From NCBI RefSeq assembly GCF_000429525.1, contig NZ_AUCA01000010.1, positions 19,810 through 83,809 of the forward strand: a stretch of DNA of 64,000 nt, given 5' to 3'. Shown here one piece after another: positions 38,996 to 48,104 of the stretch (position 1 is the stretch's first letter; each line of letters starts with the position of its first letter). A program made the position numbers and the translations under genes. The notes below the pieces were generated by a model. That model did not search any database, was not told where the DNA came from, and was given only the letters and a program-made list of their open reading frames with translations. Source of the DNA: Alicyclobacillus contaminans DSM 17975. GTDB taxonomy: Bacteria; Bacillota; Bacilli; Alicyclobacillales; Alicyclobacillaceae.

Positions 38996-39481
38996 GTGGA
39001 TTGGATGTTTCACAGCCCCAGCCGCGGTATGATGACCTTGCAGGAGGTCGCTGAGGACATTCTCAGTCAGGTCAGTTCCTTTCCGAAGGACGAGTTTCGG
39101 TTGATGGTCGGCACCGACTCTCAGCCCAAACCGGGGACTCGGTCGGTGACGTTTGTCACAGCTGTGATTGTACATCACGTGGGGAAAGGCGCCCGCTATT
39201 ACATTCATCGAGAACATCAGCAGCACATGTATTCCCTGAGGCAGCGGATGTTCACGGAGGCGTCGTATTCGCTTCAGGCGGGTGGCATGTTATCAGAATA
39301 TCTGAACCAGCGCGGGGCCCATTGGGGATGGGAGGTTCACCTGGACATCGGCCAGAAGGGTGCCACCCGCAAGCTGGTGCGCGAAATTGTCTCCTGGATC
39401 ACACAAAGTGGATATGAAGCGAGGATTAAGCCCGATTCATTCGGCGCCTCGAAAGTAGCCGACCGGTACACCAAGCACTGA
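38996..39481 (+). CDS. YkuK-like RNase H-fold protein (DUF458)
   Basis: A 161-residue protein resembling YkuK/DUF458, an RNase H-like family. Features seen are RLMVGTDSQPKPGTRSVTFVTAVIVHH (core VGTDSQ), a central helix with REHQQHMYSLRQRM, and the second acidic strand VHLDIGQKGATRKLVREI. Asp residues in VGTDSQ and LDIG would form the active site. Function is not known; in other Firmicutes it is sporulation-linked. It sits between ksgA and yabG, not its B. subtilis place. GTG start after AAGGAGGAG. Confidence 0.8.
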   Translation: MDWMFHSPSRGMMTLQEVAEDILSQVSSFPKDEFRLMVGTDSQPKPGTRSVTFVTAVIVHHVGKGARYYIHREHQQHMYSLRQRMFTEASYSLQAGGMLSEYLNQRGAHWGWEVHLDIGQKGATRKLVREIVSWITQSGYEARIKPDSFGASKVADRYTKH

Positions 39482-39492
39482 GTCGGCTTTGT

Positions 39493-40314
39493 TTATGGCG
39501 GCAGATGGATGGTGATGGAACCGGCGAAGGCGTCCAGCGCGTCAAACCGCCGGGCAGTGTGATAGCCGTTCCAGAGGCGTCCGCGCCACGTGCGACCGGG
39601 CCTCTGGCAGAGCATCAGGCGGCAGCCGTCCAGCGCGTCGCCGAGCAGTGTGGCGCGCATGGCAGCCTGATGGTGTCCCGATTTCACGGGATTTCCCGCA
39701 TAGCGCGCGGACCAGGCACGGCTGACGCCGAGCCGCAGCGGCGGGCGACGGTGCGCGGCAAGCAGGGCCAGCCATCGGCCGGGGTGGGCCAACCAACGCG
39801 GAGACACCCATTCGAACACCGCGCGGTCGACCAACAGCGGCAGCTCGTTGGGCGCCACATCGGTTAAATGGGGATGTTGGTGGTGCAGGGTGTCCTGCCA
39901 AAGCGCGATGTCCGGGCGGGGGTCTCCGCTGTGGGCCACCCACAGACAATCCAGCGCATCATCCCGCCCCTCCTTCAGAAACTCGGCCAATGCCGGACCG
40001 AAGCTGCCCATCCAATCACCGTCGACGTACAACAGTCGCTTGGCATTCGGGAAAGTCCGCAGGGCTGCGTAGGTTCCGACGGATCGACCGATGTCCGGGC
40101 CGAGTCCGTGCTCAAACGAGACTTCGTGAAGACGCATGGCCAACGCCGCAGCGGTTTCCTCCGCGGCGTTCAGTGCGGCGGCGGGCTCGATATGGTTCAC
40201 CACGACCACACAGGTGGTGACCCCCGCGCGGTGCAGTTGGCGAAGCACGTTTTTCAGGGAACTCGTCTCGTTCTGTACGGCAATGATGCCGCAGACGTTC
40301 TCCTCGGACGTCAT
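39493..40314 (-). CDS. GT-A-like glycosyltransferase
   Basis: A 273-residue protein with features of a family 2-type glycosyltransferase: CGIIAVQNETSSLKNVLRQL (first beta-alpha unit) and LLYVDGDWMGSF (DxD metal site near residue 97). The acceptor and donor are unknown. It is a single gene read against its neighbours, convergent with the YkuK-like gene, and absent from the equivalent B. subtilis locus. A spore or surface polysaccharide role is a guess. Confidence 0.7.
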   Translation of the reverse strand: MTSEENVCGIIAVQNETSSLKNVLRQLHRAGVTTCVVVVNHIEPAAALNAAEETAAALAMRLHEVSFEHGLGPDIGRSVGTYAALRTFPNAKRLLYVDGDWMGSFGPALAEFLKEGRDDALDCLWVAHSGDPRPDIALWQDTLHHQHPHLTDVAPNELPLLVDRAVFEWVSPRWLAHPGRWLALLAAHRRPPLRLGVSRAWSARYAGNPVKSGHHQAAMRATLLGDALDGCRLMLCQRPGRTWRGRLWNGYHTARRFDALDAFAGSITIHLPP

Positions 40315-40337
40315 CCGGCGTTTCGCCTCCCCTCGTC

Positions 40338-40365
40338 ACAACCGGCTTCACCGGGCCATATGCTA
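40338..40365 (+). promoter_or_regulatory. Sigma-K promoter of yabG
   Basis: AC and CATATGCTA are 17 bases apart. The -10 fits CATANNNTA exactly. B. subtilis yabG is known to depend on sigma-K, which supports the call. Confidence 0.65.
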
Positions 40366-40399
40366 GGGTGTAATCGCCCCGCTGAAGGAGGATGCGGCC

Positions 40400-41260
40400 T
40401 TGTGGAAGTCCGGAGATTTGGTGGCGCGCAAGTCGTACGGAAAAGATCTCTGTTTTGTCATCGTTGAAGTGGATGAAGCGTCGGAAACGGCCATTCTGAA
40501 GGGAATCGACGTGCGGCTGATGGCCGATGCGCCGTTTTCCGACCTGGAGCTGTTGAGTGAAGAAGAGCGGCAGCAATTTGAAGCGAACCGCAAGCACGTC
40601 GAGGACGAGTGTCTACGCTTGGTGCACACTCGCCGCGCCATGGAATCCGAGAAACGATCCTTGCGCAAGGAAGCGCGTTTTCACTCCAATCCGGATTTTT
40701 TTGAGCGGCCCGGACAGGTTCTGCACTTGGACGGTGACGGCACCTATCTGCAGAAATGTTTGAACATGTACAAGGAACTGGGCATCCGGGCCATCGGACA
40801 TCATGTGCGGGAAGCCGAAATGCCGGGGACGGTCAAGGGCTTGTTGGAAAAGTATGAACCGGACATTCTCATTATCACTGGCCATGACGGTTTAATCCGC
40901 AAAGGTAAGTCGTGGACCGACCTGTTCAACTACCGCAATTCCGGTCACTTTGTGAAGACGGTGCAGACCGCCCGCAAGCACTCGCGAAACATGGATGATC
41001 TGGTGATCATCGCGGGCGCCTGCCAATCCCATTTTGAAGCGATTCTCGACGCCGGCGCGAATTTCGCCAGCTCTCCGCAACGCATCATGATCCACGCGCT
41101 CGATCCGGTGTTCATTGCGGAAAAAATCGCCTTCACCCCCATCAATGAAACGGTCAACGTGTACGACGTCATCCGTTCCACCTACACTGGTACGGACGGC
41201 GTCGGAGGATTGGAGTCCAGAGGCAAGTACCGGCTGGGCCTGCCGAAGTCGCTGTACTGA
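40400..41260 (+). CDS. yabG: Sporulation-specific protease YabG
   Basis: YabG is a cysteine protease that trims spore coat proteins late in sporulation. The 286-residue protein matches throughout: [15 protein letters not shown] at the start, ILIITGHDG in the middle and [24 protein letters not shown] (catalytic Cys in GACQSH). The TTG start lies seven bases after AAGGAGGA. A sigma-K promoter precedes it. Confidence 0.95.
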   Translation: MWKSGDLVARKSYGKDLCFVIVEVDEASETAILKGIDVRLMADAPFSDLELLSEEERQQFEANRKHVEDECLRLVHTRRAMESEKRSLRKEARFHSNPDFFERPGQVLHLDGDGTYLQKCLNMYKELGIRAIGHHVREAEMPGTVKGLLEKYEPDILIITGHDGLIRKGKSWTDLFNYRNSGHFVKTVQTARKHSRNMDDLVIIAGACQSHFEAILDAGANFASSPQRIMIHALDPVFIAEKIAFTPINETVNVYDVIRSTYTGTDGVGGLESRGKYRLGLPKSLY

Positions 41261-41333
41261 GTCTGCGTCAAGTGAACTTCATCCACCGCAATGGAAAGAC
41301 ACGTCGTTCGACAAAAGTAGTGAGGAATACCCA

Positions 41334-41363
41334 TTGACAATAGAAATCATGCGTTGCTATAAT
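41334..41363 (+). promoter_or_regulatory. veg promoter P1
   Basis: TTGACA and TATAAT, both consensus, are separated by 18 bases in AT-rich DNA. It is the upstream one of two tandem promoters. Confidence 0.85.
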
Positions 41364-41375
41364 TATAAACCTTTG

Positions 41376-41404
41376 TTGACAATACCCTTCTTCCATGGTA
41401 CAAT
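41376..41404 (+). promoter_or_regulatory. veg promoter P2
   Basis: TTGACA and TACAAT are 17 bases apart, the same hexamers and spacing as the well-known strong B. subtilis veg promoter. It lies 26 bases before the start. Confidence 0.9.
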
Positions 41405-41429
41405 GTCGGATGGAAAGAGGTGGTGTGTG

Positions 41430-41705
41430 TTGACGAGAAATGCGCTCCACGAAATTAAGAAGAGCCTCGATGGACTCATCGGGGAAAAAGTCCTTCTACG
41501 TGCGAACGGCGGACGTCGGAAAACCGTCGAACGCACTGGGGTGCTCGAGGAGACATATCCTTCTGTGTTCGTAGTCAAACTCGATCCACCCGATGGCACG
41601 TTTAAACGTGTTTCCTACAGCTATGCAGATGTTCTTACAGAGACGGTGGAACTCATGGTCTGCCGAGATGGGGATAACGTTCGAATCACGTATACCCAAG
41701 CGTAA
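41430..41705 (+). CDS. veg: Veg protein (biofilm/spore germination-related)
   Basis: A small beta-rich protein of 91 residues. The diagnostic runs are [27 protein letters not shown] (core [11 protein letters not shown]) and [16 protein letters not shown]. Veg stimulates biofilm matrix gene expression in B. subtilis. The start is TTG, or GTG one codon earlier, after AGAGGTGG. Two strong tandem promoters and a terminator make it a single-gene unit. Confidence 0.95.
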   Translation: MTRNALHEIKKSLDGLIGEKVLLRANGGRRKTVERTGVLEETYPSVFVVKLDPPDGTFKRVSYSYADVLTETVELMVCRDGDNVRITYTQA

Positions 41706-41730
41706 GATACATTCCCAAAATGTTATGACA

Positions 41731-41757
41731 AGCGACTGGCTGTTCAGTCGCTTTTTT
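41731..41757 (+). terminator. Terminator of veg
   Basis: AGCGACTG pairs with CAGTCGCT around a 6-base loop, followed by TTTTTT. Confidence 0.92.
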
Positions 41758-41900
41758 GTTTGTGCGCCCGGCATGGGCGACAGCGTCGGTGCTTCGGTTT
41801 TGGAAAACCCTGAAGGCGGCTGGAACAATCCTCCTGTGTTTGCCAACCGGAGACGGGCAGGCTAATCCTGCCGTCACTCTGCAAAGGAGGCGTTGTTCAG

Positions 41901-42095
41901 ATGGGAAGACGACGGGGCATCATGTCCGAGGAATTCAAGTACGAATTGGCGAAGGAGCTTGGGTTCTACGATACCGTGCAGCGTGAGGGGTGGGGAGGCA
42001 TCACCACCCGCGATGCCGGGAACATGGTGAAACGCGCCATCGAGATTGCCGAACAAGCGTTGGCAGAGCAACAACGACCGCACGGACAGGAGTGA
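41901..42095 (+). CDS. sspF: Alpha/beta-type small acid-soluble spore protein
   Basis: SspF coats DNA in the dormant spore. The 64-residue protein is almost the family consensus: [43 protein letters not shown]. The [11 protein letters not shown] stretch contains the site where the Gpr protease family cuts on germination. Good AAAGGAGG before the ATG. Same place after veg as in B. subtilis. Confidence 0.97.
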   Translation: MGRRRGIMSEEFKYELAKELGFYDTVQREGWGGITTRDAGNMVKRAIEIAEQALAEQQRPHGQE

Positions 42096-42102
42096 GCACG
42101 GC

Positions 42103-42128
42103 CGGGCCGGGGATTTCCCGGCCCGTTT
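42103..42128 (+). terminator. Terminator of sspF
   Basis: CGGGCCGGG pairs with CCCGGCCCG around a 5-base loop and is followed by TTT. Confidence 0.8.
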
Positions 42129-42233
42129 GACGTCGCGGTCATGCATACCGGTATCCTGCGGCGGTTAGGCTAAGGCCGATTGTGGCTTGACATCCTGCGT
42201 TAGGCAGAGAACAAAAAGCGAGGTGGATTCTCC

Positions 42234-43076
42234 TTGCGAGGTGAGCCTGGCCCGTTAATGATCATCGGCGGTGCCGAGGACAAAACCGGGGAGTGCCGGA
42301 TTCTTCGGGAGTTTCTCCGGTTAGGCGGCGGCTCTGCAGCGAAAGTTCTCGTGATGACCGTGGCAACGGAACTGCCTATTGAAGTGGGCATGGACTATGT
42401 GGAGGTGTTCAAGCGACTCGGGGCGGCAGATGTCCGGACGTTTGACGTCTCGGATCGAAAAGCGGCCAATCGAGACAGCGCGGTGGAGATGATCCGCGAT
42501 GCGACCTGCATCTTCTTCACGGGCGGAGACCAACTGCGCATCACCAAGCTGCTCGGCGGCACCCGAATTGATGCCATGCTGCACGAGGTTCGCGCGGACG
42601 GGGTCCCACTGGGTGGTACGAGTGCAGGGGCTTCCATGATGTCCAGCACCATGATTGTGGACGGGGAGGCCGAAACCAACCCGCGCATCGGGATTGTGCA
42701 GATGGCACCGGGCATGGAGTTTGTGGATGGCGTGGTGATTGATCAGCACTTTGCCCAGCGAGGCCGGTTGGGCCGCCTGTTGTCCGCGGTCGCCCAATAC
42801 CCCCACCACCTGGGCCTCGGCATTGACGAGGACACAGCGGTGGTGGTGGGACGGGACGCATTCAAGGTGATTGGCAGGGGAGCGGTCAGTGTGGTGGACG
42901 CAGGGGCGCTCGACCACAGTAATCTTGAACGCGTACGCAGCGACGAATCGCTGGCACTGTGCGGCGTAAAACTCCACATTCTCCCAGAAGGGTATGGCTT
43001 TCACCTGCGGAATCGGGCGCCCATCGTCCATTGGCAGCAGTGGGAAACCAGCCGGAGCAAGGAGCTGACACCATGA
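42234..43076 (+). CDS. cphB: Cyanophycinase
   Basis: CphB degrades cyanophycin (multi-Arg-poly-Asp) to beta-Asp-Arg dipeptides. The 280-residue serine peptidase (S51) has the nucleophile serine in LGGTSAGASMM near residue 128, IIGGAEDK at the N-terminus and DQHFAQRGRLGRL, plus GLGIDEDTAVVV. The TTG start follows GAGGTGG by seven bases. It overlaps cphA by four bases (ATGA). A TTGACA near 42188 may be its promoter, with no good -10. Confidence 0.95.
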   Translation: MRGEPGPLMIIGGAEDKTGECRILREFLRLGGGSAAKVLVMTVATELPIEVGMDYVEVFKRLGAADVRTFDVSDRKAANRDSAVEMIRDATCIFFTGGDQLRITKLLGGTRIDAMLHEVRADGVPLGGTSAGASMMSSTMIVDGEAETNPRIGIVQMAPGMEFVDGVVIDQHFAQRGRLGRLLSAVAQYPHHLGLGIDEDTAVVVGRDAFKVIGRGAVSVVDAGALDHSNLERVRSDESLALCGVKLHILPEGYGFHLRNRAPIVHWQQWETSRSKELTP

Positions 43077-45721
43077 AGATTCTTTCGGTACGCCATGTGG
43101 AAGGTCCGAATGTATATATACGCAAGCCGGTGCTGATTGCCCGGATCGACTTGGAGGAATTGGCCGAACGGGAAAGCTACGAATTTCCAGGATTTGTGGA
43201 TCATTTGTTGCGCACGCTGCCCGGGTTGCGCGACCACCATTGCGCGAAAGGGGAACCGGGCGGATTTGTGGAGCGTTTGTACGGCGGCACATATTTCGGC
43301 CACATCGTTGAGCACGTGGCGATTGAGTTGGCGCACTGTTCGGGATTATCCGTCCACTTTGGAAAGACGGTGTACGCTGGGGGCGTCGGTTTGTACGACG
43401 TGGTCATGGAGTGCCAGGTCTACCCGGCTCAGGCCTGGCTTCTGGAACAGGCCATGCTGTGGGTGGACCGGCTGCTTCACGGACAACTGCCGGAGGCGCC
43501 ATCGGTGATTGCGGAGGCGAAGCGGCGCGTGGGAGAGGCCGGTCTTGGGCCGAGCACCCAGGCGATTGTGGATGCCGCGCTGCGCCGGAGGATTCCGGTC
43601 CGCAGGCTGAACGCTGGCAGTCTCATTCAACTCGGCTATGGACGCCATCGCAAGCTGGTGGAGGCGACTATCACGCAACAGACATCCGCGGTCGGGGTGG
43701 ACATCGCCTGCGACAAGGAGTTGACGAAGCGCGTTCTGCAGGAAGCGGGGATTCCCGTGCCGAGCGGCGGGGTTGCCAGATCGGCTGCGGAAGCGGTGGC
43801 GCAGTTCGGCGAGATTGGGGCGCCTGTGGTGGTCAAGCCCTACAACGGGAACCAGGGACGAGGCGTTTGCTTGAACCTGTGCTCGCCGCAAGACGTGTTG
43901 GAGGCTTACGGCATTGCGGCGCAGTACTCCGACAAGGTGATTGTGGAGCGTTACGTCAACGGGCGCAATGTCCGTCTTCTCGTGGTGGGCGGCAAATACG
44001 TGGCAGCCAGTGAGCGCTTGCCAGCCCGCGTCTGCGGCAATGGCCGCGACAGCATTCGGGCGTTGATTGACGCCATCAACCGGAACCCGCTGCGCGGAGA
44101 GGGACACGAGAAACCGCTGACCAAAATTGTGGTGGACTCCGTGGTTGAAGCGACGCTGCGGCGACAGAACCTGACGCTGGACGACGTTCCGCCCGCCGGT
44201 GCCGTGGTGTTGCTGCGCAACAGCGCCAATCTGTCCACCGGCGGTGAGGCCGTTGACATCACGGATGAACTCCACCCCACCTATCACCGCCTGGCGGAGC
44301 GGGTGGCGGCGGTCATCGGACTGGACGTGTGCGGGATTGACCTGGCCGTCGAACACCCCACGGAACCGTATCATCCTCACCACTGCACGGTGATTGAAGT
44401 CAATGCAGCTCCCGGAATTCGGATGCATGAACATCCTTCCCACGGTCTGCCGCGCCCGGTGGCGGACGCCATCGTGCAATCGCTGTTTCCGCATGGACAG
44501 GGTCGTATCCCCATTGTCTCTGTCACGGGGACCAACGGGAAGACGACCACCACACGATTGATTGGCCATACGCTGCACCAGATGGGGAAGATGGTTGGGA
44601 TGACGACCACCGGTGGTGTCTTTGTGGGCGGTCAGCCGGTGGTGGAGGGGGACACGACGGGACCGGCCAGCGCGCGCATGGTTTTGGCCGATCCGACGGT
44701 GGAGGTGGCGGTCCTGGAAACCGCCCGCGGCGGCATTGTCCGAGGGGGTCTGGCGTACGACTGCGCGAATGTGGCTGTGCTGACCAATATCACCGCAGAT
44801 CACCTGGGGCAGGACGGGATTGACACCATTGACGACCTCATGCACGTGAAGTCACTGGTCGCCGAATGCGTGTGGGAGGACGGCGTTGTGGTGCTGAATG
44901 CGGAATGTCCGCAGTTGGTGGAGCTCGGCAAACGGCTCCCCCAACGCATAGCGTTTTTTGCCCTCAGCCAAAGCCATCCGGTCCTCGCTCGGCACCTGGC
45001 GTGCGGTGGCACCGGTTATTATGTAGCGGAAGGGTGGTTTGTGGAAGCGCGCGGCAATTTGACCTGGCAAATCGCCCCGGTTGCGGGGGTTCCGCTCACC
45101 GGCGGCGGGGCGCTCCGGTTTCAGGTCGAAAACTGTCTGGCTGCGGCCGCCGCGCTGCGGGCGTTGGGCTGCACGCGGCAGCAGGTGGCGAAAGGCTTGT
45201 GCACGTTCCAGCCCAGCCTGCATAATCCCGGCCGCTGTACGGTGTTTTGCATGCCCAACGGCTGCCAGGTGGTGCTCGATTACGGGCACAATCCCGACGG
45301 CTTTCAAAAAGTGGGCGAGTGGCTGACCCGGGTGCCGCATCGGCGGTTGATTGGCGTGGTGGGTGTTCCAGGAGACCGGTCTGACGCGGTGATCTCCCAG
45401 GGTGCCGGTGTTCTCAGCGGGATTTTCGATGCCGTGGTCGTCAAGGAGGACGTGGACAAGCGCGGGCGGCAGCCGGGTGAAGTGGCGGGGCTGATGGCGG
45501 AGCGGATTCGCAGGGACAGACCGGAGGTGCCGTGCACCATTGTCCTCGATGAGGCTGAGGCGCTCCGTTTTGCGATTCAGCAGGCGCTGCCTGGGGACGT
45601 CGTGGTTCTGTTTTACGAGTCGTTTGACCGGGTGCAGCAGGTTGTGCTGGACCTGGGAGGACAACGCAAGGACGGATTGCAGGAGCAGAGGCCCTTCATC
45701 CCGTCATCTGCCTTGCAGTAG
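43073..45721 (+). CDS. cphA: Cyanophycin synthetase
   Basis: CphA polymerises aspartate and arginine into cyanophycin using ATP. The 882-residue enzyme has an N-terminal domain to about residue 160, an ATP-grasp domain (VVVKPYNGNQGRGVCLNL, VIEVNAAPGIRMHEHP) and a Mur-ligase domain with SVTGTNGKTTTTRLIG near 485, TTGGVFV and DYGHNPDGF. Length matches bacterial CphA1 (about 870-900). Overlap with cphB implies a co-translated make-and-break pair. Its place among cell-wall and spore genes is atypical. Confidence 0.96.
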   Translation: MKILSVRHVEGPNVYIRKPVLIARIDLEELAERESYEFPGFVDHLLRTLPGLRDHHCAKGEPGGFVERLYGGTYFGHIVEHVAIELAHCSGLSVHFGKTVYAGGVGLYDVVMECQVYPAQAWLLEQAMLWVDRLLHGQLPEAPSVIAEAKRRVGEAGLGPSTQAIVDAALRRRIPVRRLNAGSLIQLGYGRHRKLVEATITQQTSAVGVDIACDKELTKRVLQEAGIPVPSGGVARSAAEAVAQFGEIGAPVVVKPYNGNQGRGVCLNLCSPQDVLEAYGIAAQYSDKVIVERYVNGRNVRLLVVGGKYVAASERLPARVCGNGRDSIRALIDAINRNPLRGEGHEKPLTKIVVDSVVEATLRRQNLTLDDVPPAGAVVLLRNSANLSTGGEAVDITDELHPTYHRLAERVAAVIGLDVCGIDLAVEHPTEPYHPHHCTVIEVNAAPGIRMHEHPSHGLPRPVADAIVQSLFPHGQGRIPIVSVTGTNGKTTTTRLIGHTLHQMGKMVGMTTTGGVFVGGQPVVEGDTTGPASARMVLADPTVEVAVLETARGGIVRGGLAYDCANVAVLTNITADHLGQDGIDTIDDLMHVKSLVAECVWEDGVVVLNAECPQLVELGKRLPQRIAFFALSQSHPVLARHLACGGTGYYVAEGWFVEARGNLTWQIAPVAGVPLTGGGALRFQVENCLAAAAALRALGCTRQQVAKGLCTFQPSLHNPGRCTVFCMPNGCQVVLDYGHNPDGFQKVGEWLTRVPHRRLIGVVGVPGDRSDAVISQGAGVLSGIFDAVVVKEDVDKRGRQPGEVAGLMAERIRRDRPEVPCTIVLDEAEALRFAIQQALPGDVVVLFYESFDRVQQVVLDLGGQRKDGLQEQRPFIPSSALQ

Positions 45722-45813
45722 CGCATTTGGAAAAAAGTTTAGGGTCTCTTCGCACAGAGGCTTGCGTTGCGGACAACGGTCTGGGATGATGTTGGGAGTT
45801 GAGGTGGACCGTT

Positions 45814-46668
45814 GTGCTGGTAGAACGTGCATACGCGAAAATCAATCTGACCCTCGACGTCTTGGGCAAGCGGCAGGACGGATACCACAGCGTGGATATG
45901 GTCATGCAGACGTTGGATCTCTCTGATTTGCTGTGGATGGAAGAGATGGACCAGGACGCGGTGATCGTGGATGCCACCGCACCGCACATCCCGTTGGATC
46001 ATCGCAATCTGGCCGTGGCCGCCGCCGAGTTGTTCCGGGAACGTTCGGGGATTCGCCGCGGGCTCCGACTGAAAATCGAAAAGAACATTCCGGTGGCGGC
46101 CGGGTTGGCCGGCGGGTCCGCGGACGCTGCGGCTGTGCTGCGCGGTTTGAACCGGCTTTGGCAGACCGGGTACAGTTTGGATGAACTGGCGGACATGGGG
46201 GCGGAAATTGGATCGGATGTGCCGTTCTGTGTCTACGGCGGCGCGGCCGTGGCTTCCGGACGCGGCGAGCGGATTCACCGTTTCACGCATTCGCTGCGGG
46301 CCTTTGTGGTGCTGACACGTCCGCCGGTGTTCGTCTCCACAGCGGATGTGTACGAGGCCACGCTGCCAGAACAGTACGCTTCGGCGCCGGCCAGCCCGCG
46401 CATGGTCAAAGCGCTGCAGGAAGGTGACTTGGAGCGGGTGCGGCAGGCGTACACGAATGGACTGATGGCGACCACGTTCCGATTGTATCCGGAGGTGCGG
46501 GCGCTGGCGGATCGCATTCGAACGGTGACAGGTCAACCGGTGTACATGTCGGGCAGCGGCCCCACGCTGTATCTGCTGCTGCCCACGCAGAGCCAGGCGC
46601 AGCGAACGTACAACGCGCTGCGCGGGTTCATCCGGGACGTCCATTTGTGCCGGTTCACGCCGGTGTGA
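45814..46668 (+). CDS. ispE: 4-Diphosphocytidyl-2-C-methyl-D-erythritol kinase
   Basis: IspE phosphorylates CDP-methylerythritol in the MEP isoprenoid pathway. The 284-residue GHMP kinase has AYAKINLTLDVLGKRQDGYH, the ATP loop PVAAGLAGGSADAAA near residue 95 and MSGSGPTLY. GTG start after GAGGTGG. Precedes purR as in Bacillus. Confidence 0.96.
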   Translation: MLVERAYAKINLTLDVLGKRQDGYHSVDMVMQTLDLSDLLWMEEMDQDAVIVDATAPHIPLDHRNLAVAAAELFRERSGIRRGLRLKIEKNIPVAAGLAGGSADAAAVLRGLNRLWQTGYSLDELADMGAEIGSDVPFCVYGGAAVASGRGERIHRFTHSLRAFVVLTRPPVFVSTADVYEATLPEQYASAPASPRMVKALQEGDLERVRQAYTNGLMATTFRLYPEVRALADRIRTVTGQPVYMSGSGPTLYLLLPTQSQAQRTYNALRGFIRDVHLCRFTPV

Positions 46669-46756
46669 TATAGTCGCTAGTGAATTGGGCCGGCGCCTTT
46701 CGCCTGGGACGAAACCGGCGCCGGTCCACGGTGTTGGGAACCGGGAGGCGGGCTGT

Positions 46757-47602
46757 GTGCGGCGTTCGGAGCGCTTGATTCGCATAACCAAATACCTGCT
46801 GGACAGACCCAATTCCACCGTCTCTTTGGCGGAATTGGCGGATGGAACCGGTGCGGCCAAGTCGTCGGTGAGCGAAGACGTTGCCATGATTCGGGACGTG
46901 TTGGCGCAGGAGGAACTTGGCCGGGTACATACGATTGCAGGAGCAGGCGGCGGCGTCCGCTTTCAAGTGCGTGTTCCGACGTCGCTCAGGGAGCGGTTTG
47001 AACAGCGAATCATCGACCAATTGGCCGATCCGGCGCGGATTTTGCCGGGGGGATTTCTGTATATGTCGGATGTGCTCGGGGATCCGGACGTCCTCGATTT
47101 TGCGGGCCGCCTGTTGGCCGAGCGGTTTTCCGACAGCCCGGTGAACGTCGTGGTGACGGTGGAGACCAAGGGTATTCCGATTGCGGTGGCGACGGCGCAT
47201 TACCTGCACGTTCCGGTGGTGGTGGTGCGACGGGAACACCGGGTTACGGACGGGGCGGCGGTCAGTGTCCACTACGTATCCGGTTCTACGCGTCGCATCC
47301 AGACGATGTCGGTTTCCCGGCGCGCCATGCCGACGGCCGCCAGGGCGCTGATTGTGGATGACTTCATGCGGGCCGGAGCCACGGTGCAGACGGTCAAGCG
47401 TCTCCTGGCGGAATTTGACGCCGAGGTGCTCGGGACCGCGGTGTTCATGGCGACGTTGGAACCGGAGACCAAATTGGTGGACGACTACCACGCTCTGTTT
47501 TCCGTGGGACCCTTGGAGGAAGGCCGGGACGTGCTGATTGTTCCGGGCGGCCGCCAGCACCTTGGCGATGGCACCAACAGACAGGGAGGAGAAGCAGAAT
47601 GA
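46757..47602 (+). CDS. purR: Purine operon repressor PurR
   Basis: A Gram-positive PurR: winged helix (RRSERLIRITKYLLDRPN) fused to a phosphoribosyltransferase-like domain with the PRPP loop ALIVDDFMRAGAT near residue 200. PRPP binding releases it from PurBox DNA; it may also bind ppGpp. The 281-residue length is normal. GTG after GGGAGG. ATGA overlap with ridA. Confidence 0.96.
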   Translation: MRRSERLIRITKYLLDRPNSTVSLAELADGTGAAKSSVSEDVAMIRDVLAQEELGRVHTIAGAGGGVRFQVRVPTSLRERFEQRIIDQLADPARILPGGFLYMSDVLGDPDVLDFAGRLLAERFSDSPVNVVVTVETKGIPIAVATAHYLHVPVVVVRREHRVTDGAAVSVHYVSGSTRRIQTMSVSRRAMPTAARALIVDDFMRAGATVQTVKRLLAEFDAEVLGTAVFMATLEPETKLVDDYHALFSVGPLEEGRDVLIVPGGRQHLGDGTNRQGGEAE

Positions 47603-47973
47603 AAACGATCGCGACATCCAATGCACCGGCTGCGATTGGGCCGTACGCGCAGGCGGTGGAAGTGGGAAACCTCGTCTTCACTTCTGGACAAATTCCGCTG
47701 CGTCCGGATGGTACGCTCGTGACGGGCGGCATTGAGGAACAGGTGGAACAGGTGTTGAAGAACCTCGACGCCGTACTCACGGCTGCGGGGGTGCAGCGGA
47801 ATCAAGTGGCCAAGGCCACCATTTTTATGACCGACCTGGCTGATTTTGACAAGGTCAACGCGGCATATGGCGCGTTCTTCGGAGATCACCGGCCGGCACG
47901 TTCCTGCGTTCAGGTGGCCGCGCTGCCGAAGGGTGTGCAGGTGGAGATTGAGCTCATCGCGGTGAAAAACTGA
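47599..47973 (+). CDS. ridA: RidA family enamine/imine deaminase
   Basis: RidA (YabJ) hydrolyses reactive 2-aminoacrylate-type imines to keto acids. The 124-residue trimeric protein has APAAIGPYAQAVEVGNLVFTSGQ (core IGPYAQA), the catalytic Arg in HRPARSCVQV and VEIELIAV. Start overlaps the purR stop. The transcript ends at a strong hairpin before spoVG. Confidence 0.96.
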   Translation: MKTIATSNAPAAIGPYAQAVEVGNLVFTSGQIPLRPDGTLVTGGIEEQVEQVLKNLDAVLTAAGVQRNQVAKATIFMTDLADFDKVNAAYGAFFGDHRPARSCVQVAALPKGVQVEIELIAVKN

Positions 47974-48016
47974 GGCGGCGGGCGAAGGCCAACGCACGTT
48001 TCCACAAAATTTGACA

Positions 48017-48058
48017 CACCGTTCTGCTCTGGTTTTGCGAGAGCGGAACGGTGTTTTT
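48017..48058 (+). terminator. Terminator after ridA
   Basis: CACCGTTCTGCTCT pairs with AGAGCGGAACGGTG (one G-T pair) around a 9-base loop and is followed by TTTTT. Confidence 0.92.
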
Positions 48059-48104
48059 CTTTCCACGTGCATCACAAAATAATTCTAAAAATTCTAAGGT
48101 GAAA

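Noticed and set aside
43346..44845. A 499-codon reverse-strand open frame inside cphA
   Set aside because: Antisense shadow of cphA with low-complexity His/Gln/Arg content.
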